From Pinguiococcus pyrenoidosus (taxonomy: Eukaryota; Sar; Pinguiophyceae; Pinguiochrysidales; Pinguiochrysidaceae), in the NCBI GenBank assembly GCA_019677205.1, contig JAAMXY010001285.1:1-53008 (forward strand): DNA of 53,008 nt. The letters run 5' to 3'. Numbering within the stretch: position 1 is the first letter of the stretch; every line of letters begins with the position of its first letter. The notes below the pieces were generated by a model, which worked only from the letters and a program-made list of their open reading frames with translations, did no database searches and was not told the DNA's origin. The position numbers and the translations under genes were made by a program. Below, in pieces: positions 10,039-20,729 of this stretch.

Positions 10039-11426
10039 TCACTTCGTCGCCGCGTCGCTCAGGTCGTCGCTCGTCACGAAGTAGCAGGACAAGATCGTCG
10101 TGTCCGAGTCTGTAGGAGACACTGGCTCGTCCGGAGGCTTCGAGGTCTCCTCGGTCGCGTCAGGCTCCACCGGGACTTGGCTTCCCTTGACATCGGCAGG
10201 CTCGTCCGGCATCGGCTCGACGGACGCTTGGCTGGTCTCGTTGCCGATGCATGTAGCTTCTTCGGTCGATGTCGTCGGCGTGTCTTCCACAGAAGTGGAA
10301 GCAGCTTCAGCAGCATCAGCAGACGCCATGGGGTTCTCGTCGGCGCCGATCTTGCCTGCTTCGTCGTACTCGTCGGGGTCTTGACTCTTCAGCGCCGCAT
10401 TATCCCGCTCATGACTCTCGATCTTGCGTTGCAGACTTTGGAGCACAGCCAACATGTCGTCAAGCTGACCTCTAGTCGAATCCACGGCGTCGTCCAAATT
10501 CTTCTCCAGAGAAGCTCCGGCGTCGTCCAACTTCTTCTCCAGAGAATCCACGGCGTCGTCCAACTTCTTCTCCAGAGAATCCATCCGCTGAGACAGGTTT
10601 TCATCGACTCTCTTCGCAAATGACCTCCCAGCAACGTTTAGACGCGTACAGCAATCGTCAGAGTCCGAAGCTCTCGGTGGCGTGCCAAAGAGAGAGAGGG
10701 CAAACGTGGCGTCGTCATGGCGCCGCTTCGCCGCAACCTCTAGTGGAGTCTCCCCGCGTTCGTTTCGGGCCAGAATGTTCGCACCGCAAGCGAGAAGAAG
10801 TCGCAACATGCTAGTGTCCCCAGCTAACGAGGCGACGTGCAGCGGAGTCGCTTCTTTGCAGTCGGCAGCGTTCACATCTGCGCCAGCAGCAAGGAGTAGA
10901 GCTACTACGTCTCCGAAGCCCTCAAATACGGCAACGTGCAGCGGAGTCCTTTGATCTCGCCCTCTTTTGTCGACATCTGCATTCCAGCGCAAGAGACGGG
11001 TCACGACCTCGGTGTTCCCAGCTTCAGCAGCTGCGTACAGCATGGTACGTCCAGAACCGTCCGTGACATCAACGCTGTCTTTGTCGCGCAAATATGTTTC
11101 GACCCGATCGACGGCCGACTCGGGGCGCCGCTTTGAGAAAAAATGAGAGTAAAGAACCATCGCAGCACGTTCAGTATGGTCTTGTATGAGTGCAGTTTGG
11201 GAATCAAAGGGCGATGCCGACGTGGTGAAGGCTTCGGGAATGCAGCCGGCGGCAGCGTTTCTGACCAGGAGCGAAGCGCTGAGCTGGCGTCAAGTGCTGT
11301 GCGTCCTGTGCCTAGGTCCACATCTGACACGAGATTCGCAGCATCCCGAGCAGGTCCGAAACCATGAAAGACCCCTTCATTGAAGAAGTAGTCGAGTTTA
11401 GTGTAGTCTCCCTTCTCTCTAGCCAT
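10039..11426 (-). CDS. Ankyrin-repeat protein with an 11-residue coiled-coil repeat
   Basis: The main exon (11130-10039, 364 codons) begins after acceptor TTTTTTCTCAAAG. It contains four to five ankyrin repeats: GRTMLYAAAEAGNTEVVTRL, RTPLHVAVFEGFGDVVALLL, ATPLHVASLAGDTSMLRLLL and GETPLEVAAKRR, with typical AGADVNA turns. Next comes a coiled coil made of near-identical 11-residue units (SLEKKLDDAVD) and then an acidic Ser/Thr/Glu/Pro-rich tail of about 100 residues that looks disordered. A short first exon starts at ATG 11426 (MAREKGDYTKLDYFFNEG). Its donor could not be fixed; phase-0 candidates lie between about 11307 and 11372. It is likely a protein-binding scaffold; no enzymatic motif is present. 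Confidence 0.8.
10467..10588 (-). repeat. 33-bp tandem repeat coding for a hendecad coiled coil
   Basis: Three to four consecutive 33-bp units in frame encode DSLEKKLDDAV, DSLEKKLDDAG, ASLEKNLDDAV and a diverged DSTRGQLDDML. Nucleotide identity between the first copies is almost complete, so the duplication is recent. An 11-residue period fits a hendecad coiled coil. Confidence 0.85.
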
Positions 11427-11795
11427 AGTCTTGGTTATCGTTTTTGCCTCGTTCGGAATTGAACATCTCATGATCTTCCGAGATGCCAGCAGCCAATCGT
11501 CAAAGCGTATCGTATTTAGCAGAACACAAAGTCTTGCACATTCACCTTCTGCTGCATCATGGCCCCAACGGAGATGAATGCAGCTCCAGCGAGGCTGTGT
11601 CAGACTTCGGCAACAGCAAAGAATTGAAGATGGACATAGAAAGGTCGAGGATTTCTGCTGTCAGATTCTCGTTTCGGCTACGTATCTTGTACGCCTTTTC
11701 AGATCGCACGTCTACAGCACGTGATGTCTCTCCTATGACAGTTCTCATGCGCCCTTCTCGGTGCTTCTTTTCTCTAGCATTTTCTTCTGAGCCAC
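11427..11795. other. Intergenic, ankyrin-gene promoter and 3' flank of the JAMM gene
   Basis: About 370 bp between two genes on the minus strand. No supported coding region; the overlapping frames have no motifs. Confidence 0.4.
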
Positions 11796-14700
11796 CTAGG
11801 AGGCGCCAGCTGCCGTGCTGCTCGGTCCAGCTTCCGCGGCTAGCTCTTCGTCGGCTTCGTCCCAGCACCGGAAGATGAAGGAGAGGATGTCGAAGAGGAA
11901 GGAAGCCTGCCTTCCCCGAGGCAGGCTGATGAGCCGCAGATACAAGCTCAGTGCACGCTGGAGCTTCTCGCTCTTGCACATGCCCATCTTCCACGATTCC
12001 CTCAGGTTGACACGATGGCTGTAGGACGCATAGAATCTCGCCAGGCCCACGACGTAGCGGCACACTGCTTCAAGGCCGTCATCGTACTCAAGCAGTCGCT
12101 TGAGGATCTCGTCGGTCGGGGTTCGCTTCTGTGCACACAAAAGAGATCAAAAAGCACAAGTAGATGAGGCGCCTTTCTCCCGCCTGCTTCCCAAGCCTGT
12201 TGGCGGAGAGCCTGCCTACCTGGCTTGCCTCCTGAAGCCAGTACAGCACTTGATCGTTGAGAATCCGCAGGTCCTCCGCGGTCGAGGCCGCCATCGAAAA
12301 GCTCGGTTCTTCCGAAGACAGAGACACTTCGACCTCCGCGGCACCTGCGCCTTCCGCGTTTAGCGACGGCGAGGGCGGCGGCTCCTCCGGCTTGGCGATG
12401 TCCGCTCCCTCTTCCCTCACTGCACCTTCGGCTTCCCCCGCCGCCGCGACGGGTGCGCCATCCGTTGATTCCTGCTCTTGCTCTTGCTCTTGCGCGACGG
12501 GGACAGGGACGGGGACGGGAACGGGAACGGGAACGGGAACGGGATCCAGCTCGGCAGGTGAACCTGTGGGAGGATCCCTTTGATCCCTTTGATCCGGTGA
12601 AGCTCCTACGGGAGTAGTAGCACTGGGCAAGGGCGGCTGAGCAGCCAAGCCCTTCAGGTATCGCTGCGGCTCTGTCAGACGATTCTCCTCTGTCGGGTAG
12701 ATAATAGTCGACATCAAGGACGTCCCTGATGGAGAGCAAAGCTGAGGTCGGGGTTTGGGCAAGGCAAGGCGAGGCAAGGCAGAAGCTCCGATTGGTACCT
12801 GCCAGCGCTCCGGCGGACTCCTGAGCAGTTTTTTCAGGCTGATCTTCAACCTGGGCTTCCGGCACCTCAACTTCCACGGCGTCGACGATCAGGGGCTTCT
12901 CAGCACTCTCCCCAACCCCTTCTGAACTTCGTGACAAAGCAGGGACATCGATAGCCAGGGAAGACGCCAGCGAGTCCCCTCCGGAAGGCGGTTCAGCTTT
13001 GGTTGAGAAAGCCTCGGGGAGGTTGGACGTGAAGCAGACGTCGTCTTCTCCAAGTTTCCTTTTGTTGGGCCGACTCTTCTTCCCTGGAGACTCCAGCCTC
13101 GCGGACAGGAACGACCAGCCGACCACCTCACCGCAGGAGTAGTCAGGTCTCCGGAACTCGCCAGCCTCCGCGATGGGCTCAGCGGCAAGATCGGCCTCTT
13201 CGACGGGACTGGTCGCCGAAGATCTCTTCAGAATGACCTTTGGGCTTACCGGATACGGCACGGGATCGGTCCTGGACGCATCCTGGTGGTACCAAACGTG
13301 GAACCACCGCAGCATCGACGCCGGGGAGATCATCGCCGTGTCGTACGTACCCACGATGAGTCCCACAAAGGGAGAAGTGGACGATCCCACCCGCTTGTAC
13401 AGATTTTGGTACAGCTGCTGATTCATGATGTCGGTGATTGAAGGGTCCGGCTGGAAGGTGGGATGCGAGTGGTACCAGCCCACGACGTCAAAGCCCGCCT
13501 CTTCGATCGCCCGCGTCTGTTCCATCTGGCTGGCGGGGTCCATCTCCACATCCGTCGTTCCATCGTCGCATCGGTCGCTGGATCGGCACGGGAACGCCCC
13601 CTGTACATATAAATACCCGCGCTCCTCGTCCCACTTTCCACCAAGAAGCCCGATGATCTCGGCATCACTAAGCTGCGCGTGCAGATCTGCCACCAAGCAT
13701 GCATGTGGGTGGACAACGACGGACAACTTCTTGGGTACCTGCCGCACGCCGCCTTCCGGGGCGCGCGGCGAATGCCCTCGTGCGACCACGTCTCTTTCAG
13801 TCCGCTCCCCTGCGTAAGCCTCCACGTCAGCATCGACCTTCACGGTGGCACCTTCGGACGGGCATCGGTGCAGCTCTGCCGAGGTCGATCTCGGCTCGGA
13901 GCCAGGGTGAGGAAGGAACATCGACGAGAATTGCAGCTGCGTCGACGACAGGGACGACGCGGGGGGCGCGGACGCCGCCTGCAGACCGTTCCCGTCGCCA
14001 GGTTTCGCAGGCGCAGACTCGTTGATCCCGCCCGGCAATCCCTTCCCGACGCCCGGGTCCAGATGCGCACTGTCGCTGCTCGACATGTCCGTTGCAGCAT
14101 GACGCCCACCGTTGTCGCCATTCATCGCCTCGACCTGTATGACTCCGATCGGACTCAACGAGTTCTCCACTGGAGTCTCCTCTGGCATGATCAAGGTGTA
14201 GGGATCCATGCTCTCCAGGCTCTTGTTTGTCAGAAGGCGCTGGACCGAAATGGCGCGCGCCTTCCGGCCACGCGAGCCGCGGAGGCGCTTGTTTCTACCG
14301 GTGCTTCGCAACACAAAGTCTCGCAGCCGCACGCTCTCTTCGTCCAGGACGTCTGTGAAAGAGGCAGGCTCCCACACCATCTGGCCGCGCGCGTGTACGT
14401 CGCCTGCCTTTCCGAAGGCCTTGGTAGCGACTGAGAAGCAGTCCTTCCACAGCTTCTCATCCTTGCTTACGCGCGGCTCAACTGCTTTTCCCGATCCACG
14501 CCCCGCCTCGCCACCAGTCCCATCTGACGATCTTTGTCTACGTTCGTCTTTGGGCTGCGCCATCGTCTGCACAATTCGATCCTGCGAGCCTATCAGGCTG
14601 CCCACCGGCCCCGGAGCGGCTTTGCTTCTGAGCTTCGACTCCGCATAGTCTGACAGCCGCACGTCCTGGTAGAAGAAAGCGTCAAAGGTATGTCCCTCGC

Positions 14701-17700
14701 CCTTCCCAGGGTTACAAAGCGTGCGCAGCAGGCTCTGCGGCTCATAGGCCACCCCGCGAAGCAGAACTTCCCCCGTCGCTGTTACTCCCACGGGCACGCG
14801 GTTTCCCACTTCATCTACAACGTCCAGGACGGCATTGCCGGGCGGAATGATGCCTCCTTTCACCAGATCTACGAGCTCGAGACCTTGCACCGAGGTGCTG
14901 CCCGACTGCTCCCCTCTCGGACGTTTTCGAGGGGTCGGCTTCTTCGGCCGTGAACCAAGATCGGTAGCTTCGACGGTGCTGCTCTTACTCGACCCCGGCG
15001 GTTGCTGCTTCAGGTGATAAGCGGGCACTTGCCATGTCGACGCCTGGTCACCCGGGCCCCTATCGCCGCCTTTGGGCACGCTCTTCAAGACATCATCAAG
15101 TGCGTCTCGCATGCCCAGCTTGGCTTCGAAAATGGCGATGGCTTGTCTGGACTTCCAGGTGACGCCCATACTTCGGCCCGTGGCCTGCTCGATCAAGATC
15201 AAAGCCCGCGTCCTAGATCGCCCTGCACTCGTTCCCGCGACGTATGGTGGCCTCGCCGTTCTCCGCAGGATCGCCTGCGTGCGTGGATCGGGGCACGCAT
15301 CCGCGGCTTTCTCCATGATCGTACTCATCTGCACCGGTTCCGACGCCTTGGTCCCTTCTACTCCCAATAGCGTCTTGATCCATTGGGGATCATCTCCTCC
15401 ACCATGTGGCGCTCCTGACGGCGTCGCAGCCTTCCCTTCCTCCTCTGCTTTCTTTGCCTGCTTGGGGGGCTTGGGCGGCTTCGCGTTCTCATCCGCGTCC
15501 TCAGCAGGAGTGTCGGGATTGCTTCTCTTCTTGCGAAGCCGGGCCGACGATCGCACCCGTGTTGCAGCCTGCGCGGAGGCAGTCGTTGGCGTCGGCGACG
15601 GCGGTGTCGGCGCTGCAGTCGCTGAGTCTTTTATGCTCGAGATGGCAGCCAGAGCCTTGTCCTCAACGGAGCCAGTCGAGCTGATCGCTGCGACGGAGGC
15701 CTCAGGAGCCGTGCGCTGATGCTGCGAAGGTTCTTTCGTAGTCACGGCATGAGGTAGCGGCTCTTCTGCCGCTGATCCATGGCCTTGCTTCTCGAGTGCG
15801 TCTCCTGCTTCGCCAATGACCTGTCTCTCCACTTCGATACCTGCCTGCTCCTCCTGTCCCCGGGCATCTGGTGTATCATCCGGAGAGTCTTCGTCCCCTC
15901 CGTTCCGCACCGAGCTTCGCTGCGAACGACCTTCTTCGTCCGGCCCGTTCCCCACAGGAGTCTCTATATGTACAGCTTCACCATCTAAAAGTGTCAAACT
16001 CGTCTGCAACTTGTCATCGCGCGACTCTGTCCCCGTGTTGCCTGCCTCGGAGCCGGCGAGCATGGCAGACTCGGGAAGTTTCGGATCCTTAGATACAGCC
16101 GACGCCTCGCTTACCACTTTCGCATCTTCAGCCGCCCTTTCGCTCTTTTCGGCTCCGTTTGTCGTCGCGTCTCGGACAGGCGGACACTGGAGAGCTAGCT
16201 CCAGCAGCGACAAGACTCCGACCTCTTTCAATGCAGGTGGTTCCCCTGCGACCCGCGACGCACCAGTGACGCCTCCCCTGGCTCCTTGGACGCCATTTTT
16301 GCTTTGCTGCAGGGTGTCCTCCCGATCAGGAGGTTCTGAGGAGTTTTCATGATCCTTCGCCGGGCCATTCTCCTGCGTGGATTCCTCCTCTTCTTCGGTA
16401 GCTTCTGTTGGCAACGCTTCCGACTGCCCTTTGCCTTCCGCTTGGCTTTTGATTTCCGAGTGGCTTGCGATTTGCGAGTGGCCTGGGGCATCCGCTGATT
16501 GTGCGCCGTGTCCAGCTAGGGCTGCTAGGGCTGCTAGGGCAGCATTCGGCGAGCTTGCTTCCGTGTCCTGCGCCTCTGCACCGCCACTAGAAGTCTTGGA
16601 GGCTTGCGCTTCTTGCCTGGAGACGACGGACGTCGTCTCCCCAGCTTCAGGTTCTGCGTCCAGGTTGGGGCTAGCCTGCGTTGAGCTCTCCTGAGCTGCA
16701 CTTTCCTCAGGTCCATTTGCCTCGCTCGCTCCTGCCCTTTTTGCTTCATCTCTCGCCTCCGTCGATCTAGTCGGTTCAGCCGATTCGGTGGGTGCAGTCG
16801 GCTCGGTCGGGCCAGCCAATCCGTTTCGTCGTCCACGATCCCCGTCGGCGCTTTCTGGAGACGGGGCTCCACGAGTCGGCTCCTTGCCGGCAGTTGTCTT
16901 CGAGGGGTCTTCCACAGACTCTCCAGCGATTTCCGTATGCGTCTGGGCGGGCGACGAATCTTCATCAGGAGTCTCAAGAGGCTCAGGAGTCTCAAGGGGC
17001 TCAGGAGTCTCCCGGGATGCGCCTTCTCCTCCTTTCGCTTCCTGGGCAGGGACCGGCTGCTCTGCGTCGGTTGTATCTACAGATGCAAGCAGTTCTCTGC
17101 CTTGCGCGCATGGTTGCTGTAGCCTGCCCACCACATCTGCGTTTGAAAGGGACTTCGCGGTGGGAACCTGGTCCTGGAGCTCGGCATTCTCCGGCTCACG
17201 GGTCGGTGCTGCCTCGGGCGTCTGAGCAGGTGCTGCCCCGAGCTTGCCAACCGCATCCTCATCCATTCCGTCGCGCTCGCCGTCAATCATCGATTTCGTG
17301 CATGCAAGCAGTTCTGGCCCATTCTCTACCACGGGATGCGTGTCTTCCACCAACTTGGCTTCCATCTCCATCTCTTCCACCGCTTCCATCTGTTGGTGAG
17401 CATCAGCATCAGCATCAGCATCAGCATCAGCATCGGGGTCGGCATGAGCATGAGCATCAGCATCGACAGCAGTCCTGGGAGTTGCGGCATCAATAGCAGG
17501 CGATGTTAGATTCGTTCCCTCCTCACAAGTCTCGTCTCGGGTCTGAAGCGCATGCACTTCATCAGCACGGCGTGCCCCAGCAGTGGCGCTCTGCACAAAT
17601 GGCGTCGGATCCAAACGCTTTGGGGCTTCGCTGTTCAGCGACGAAAGATCTGAGCCAAAAAGCGCGCGAAGTGCCGCCTCTTCCACCGCCACTCGTCTCC

Positions 17701-18091
17701 AGCTCGTCGCGCCCAGCCCTTCCATCTGCTCCCGAAACATCTGGAGCGTCAATTCGCCCTTGGCGGCGGATTCCGCGCATTTCTCTGGCGGTGGACACGC
17801 GAGGTCTTTCAGAGTCTCCGGAATTCGGCGCTTTGCGAGGAGTTCCGCCTCCGAAACGGCCCCGCAAAGCTGACGAAAGTTCTCTCGCTCTGCAACGAGG
17901 CGCTCTGCGGCCTCATGAAGCAAATGCTCTGCGCGAATGGACTCCCACACGCGAAGGTGCCCATGATTGGCTGGGACTTGAGCGCGCAGGTCCGTACACA
18001 GCAGACGTCCTTCCGCGCGACTGTCCGAAAACTTCATCACCGCCGGCCACCACCCTTTGGAGTCATGGCGAAGCCACACGAGGCTCTCCAT
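11796..18091 (-). CDS. Giant PWWP-like / RAMA / JAMM (MPN) protease, MPND-like
   Basis: Exons 18091-12799, 12725-12220 and 12128-11796 close to 2043 residues. N-terminus: SLVWLRHDSKGWWPA in residues 1-60 resembles a PWWP/Tudor chromatin reader. Residues about 190-930 are low-complexity Glu/Ala/Pro/Thr-rich sequence. Around 1065-1140 lies a RAMA-type domain (LVDLVKGGIIPPGNAVLDVV, VPVGVTATGEVLLRGVAYEP). At about 1450-1620 is an MPN domain with all JAMM metal ligands: Glu in SDAEIIGLLGG and HSHPTFQPDPSITD (H-x-H-x7-S-x2-D), so it should be an active zinc isopeptidase. RAMA plus MPN is the architecture of MPND; MYSM1 has SWIRM instead. The tail has VPVPVP and QEQEQE tracts and a helical C-terminal exon (DEILKRLLEYDDGLEAVCRY). 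The likely role is removing ubiquitin or reading modified DNA/histones in the nucleus. Both introns restore frame. Confidence 0.88.
12485..12546 (-). repeat. Hexamer repeat coding for (Val-Pro)n
   Basis: Repeats of GGGACG/GGAACG on the plus strand encode a run of Val-Pro dipeptides, next to CTCTTG repeats encoding Gln-Glu. Both lie in the C-terminal linker of the JAMM protein. Confidence 0.85.
17398..17465 (-). repeat. Hexamer repeat coding for (Asp-Ala)n
   Basis: AGCATC units on the plus strand give alternating Asp-Ala (some His-Ala) residues in the acidic N-terminal linker of the JAMM protein. Confidence 0.85.
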
Positions 18092-19441
18092 TCTGTCGGC
18101 GCCTTCAGATGTGCGGCGTCTTCAACACTTGAAACATTTTGAAATGGAGGATCATGAATAGCAGAAGCATTAGGACCGCTTATCAAAGCTCTGGGAGGAA
18201 TCCGAAGAGCAACAGAATATTTTTAATTTGAAATTGTGAGTTAATTTGATATATAATAAATTTATAAGAAACTATCTTTAATCTGTGATCTAGTTTGCCT
18301 AAACTCGCGGTCGGATTTGGTCATCCTTCACGAGCATCGTCGCCAAGCGCAAAATTCGGGCCGCTTCCTAGCTTCACCGCCTTCCTCCTTCCTCCTTGGC
18401 TTCTCGCTCAACGCCTTGCTTGGAATCGGCTTCCCTCCCCTTCTTTCCAGTGTCTCTGTGGGAAGTAGTGCGTCCTCGGTGCGTCGTCTATGGCTGCATC
18501 GGTTCAATCGATCATACTGCCTGTTGGGGAAGGCAAAATCTATGATTAACCGTTCTGTCAAAAAATCTCCGCCATTTTGAGTTCAAACGAGCTCCTGCCC
18601 AGGGCAACTTGCACTTCTCTGGGTAAGCATATCGACGGAATAACCTCCTGTTTTGCAGACTTTCGTGCGTCCGGGCGCCTTGCCGTGTATGAGGCGCTGC
18701 TGAGGCCTACTGGCATCATCGATAGCGTGTGCAATGCCGGGCAAGCAGCCAAGTGATCCATGTTGCTGACGCCACTCGAGTGAGGCAGCGACAGAACCAA
18801 GCAGCAGCCATCCTCTGGGCGGCGTCTTCACGAGAGCGATAGCGAATTCTTCCACGAGCCGCTCGACCACTATTTGGGATCAGTCCGATTGAAGACGCAC
18901 GAAGCAAAATGCCGTCTGTTACGTTCGTCGTCCCAAGCAAACAAGAAGCAATGCGCGCGCTGCTGGCTGGGCGGCCGGCCTGGAAGACGCTTTCGTATGT
19001 GCCAGCCAGATCGCTTGCTTGCGGGCGCGGGGCGGAGTCGAGGCGTTGCTTGAGCGTCAATGGCGCAGTTCGGCGTGTCAGATTGACATGTCAATCATTC
19101 TGACGTAAATCACGATTCCCAAGCCTGAAGGCTGACGACGCCTCACCGTGCTCCGACAGCCGCCCAAAGCCCAAAGCAACCAATTCGATCCTTGCCCCCT
19201 ATCGATCCTCACGATTCTGAGGTTCTAGCCGTTTCCGTTGAGACAATCAAAATATATAAATATACATAATAAAAAAATAAGTTTGTAGAATAACAATATA
19301 TACTTTCAACGACATTTTTGTTGGATGAGTTGGTTGAGGTATCTTTGCGGTTGAACTTTGGGCTGCGCACATCTCTCTCTCCTTCGAAGTGCCGTTTAGT
19401 GCTCATCTGGCCGCCTTCGCCCCTCTCTCGCCAACGTCATC
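18092..19441. promoter_or_regulatory. Divergent promoter region, JAMM gene / psbM
   Basis: This 1.35-kb gap holds two AT-rich blocks, 18205-18290 and 19236-19320, in GC-rich DNA. Near the psbM side lie a perfect 14-bp palindrome ATTGACATGTCAAT (19082-19095), TGACGTAA (about 19099-19106, a bZIP/CRE-like core) and a CCAAT at 19180-19184. Minus-strand frames at 18583-19094 (for example GWLLLGSVAASLEWRQQHGS) have no recognisable family and could not be spliced into a gene; a small unrecognised gene cannot be ruled out. Confidence 0.5.
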
Positions 19442-19866
19442 ATGAAGCTCTTCCGCACTCTGCTGCTCGCGGCCACTGTGGCCTGCGCTGTGGGATTCAG
19501 CACAGGTTCGATCTCCTCCGGACGCGTTTTCTGCTGCTTCGCCCGCGAATCCTTTGGCTCATCTGCGCTTTTGGCGGCGTTTCAGCCCCGAAGAAGGTGG
19601 TGAATGTGAAGTCGGTGCTTCCCAAGGCCGCGGCGGCCATGGCCCCGGCCGTGATTGCCGCGCCGGCCTTGGCGTCCGAGGCGCTGGTGCAGGGCAATGA
19701 GCACGTGCTGAACTCGGCGTCCGTGATGACCGCGTTGGAAGTGCAGTTCGGCGCGTACTTGGCAGTTCTGCTGGGCACCTTCGTGCCCGTGGCCTTCCTC
19801 ATCGTGCTGTACATCCAGTCGGAGACGCGCAAGGCTGGCGCCCAGTTCGGAGATGGAGAGGACTAA
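19442..19866 (+). CDS. psbM: Photosystem II reaction-centre protein M, nuclear-encoded
   Basis: Two exons, 19442-19505 and 19586-19866, encode 114 residues. The first 19 form a signal peptide (KLFRTLLLAATVACAVG) followed by FSTAPKK, giving the Phe-based motif of bipartite plastid targeting. Residues about 40-65 (AAAAMAPAVIAAPALASEA) look like a thylakoid-transfer segment ending in an A-x-A site. The mature end, ALEVQFGAYLAVLLGTFVP-VAFLIVLYIQSE, matches PsbM: a short N-terminus, one helix with the conserved FVPxAFL-xxxY core, then a polar tail. PsbM sits at the dimer interface of photosystem II in the thylakoid. Plastid-encoded PsbM is about 35 residues and has no presequence, so this is a gene transferred to the nucleus that gained both targeting signals. 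The tail KAGAQFGDGED is longer than usual. Confidence 0.88.
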
Positions 19867-20729
19867 GCAGCTGCGGCACGGGAGGCAACGCCAAGCAGCC
19901 TGGACCTCTGCGAAAGCGCACTCAAGTCCAGCGTTATAAGAACCAACTTGCCTTCCTTCTTTCCTTCCTTCTTGTCGTGGAAGCTGTCTGTGCCTTTCTC
20001 CCCTTCATCGTGAGCTCAAGGAGAAGTGGACTGCTTTCGGGCGAAGGGCGCCAGCGGGAGAACGCTTCGTCAGAGGTGCGGACAGCTCTGCGCAAGAAAC
20101 GCAAGAAAACCAAGAAAACCATGAAGATCCGCGAAGCGCAAGTGCCTTGTCAAGCGTATACCCTTCCGAGGCGCTGGACGACGAGAACAAGAGGGGCTCG
20201 GTAAGTGTGCACAAGGAGCACAGGGAGCAAGATCAGAAGGGCTCAAGCAGGAAGACACGTACGTCGACGGGATCTGCTGAAGATCTGCTGCAAGATGAGC
20301 CCATGCCCAACGCCCCCCGGATGCCCATCCGACGAGGCCAGAAGAGTCTCTGCGATGCAGACCAGGGGCTGCCTTGAGCGTGAACATCATCGTGCAAAGC
20401 GTCGTGACCGGAGAGCCCTGGGGATCTGCTGGCAGATCCCGCAAACTGCTCCCTCGATGAGCAGCACCTCGCAGCCGCCCAACTGGAAGTGTTGCGTACC
20501 TCTCCACACTCCACCACTCTTCCCATTCAGCCTTCTTCAAGCAGCTCCAAGCTTTCCGCCACTGGATGACAGGCGAATCGGTTGCCGCGCTTCGGCGCTC
20601 CAACACCGCTCCGCGTCTCCGCTCCGAGACCGTCTTCCGTCTGTCATCTCGCACACCATCTTCCCGCACCGCTTCGCTCTCTCTCGTCGCTGCAAAAAGA
20701 GCTCAACGCCACAGGCTTCATGCCCTTCC
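19867..20729. other. Intergenic between psbM and the methyltransferase; possible small exon
   Basis: A 77-codon plus-strand frame (20147-20377, VYPSEALDDENKRGS) contains a consensus donor CTCG|GTAAGTG at 20200. It could therefore be an exon of an unrecognised small gene or of a 5' leader of the methyltransferase. No partner exon could be assigned. The 199-codon minus frame at 20070-20669 shows no family features and is not called. Confidence 0.3.

Noticed and set aside
20070-20669. 199-codon minus-strand frame
   Set aside because: Low-information Arg/Ser/Leu-rich sequence lying over a consensus plus-strand donor and repeats of CT; no motif.
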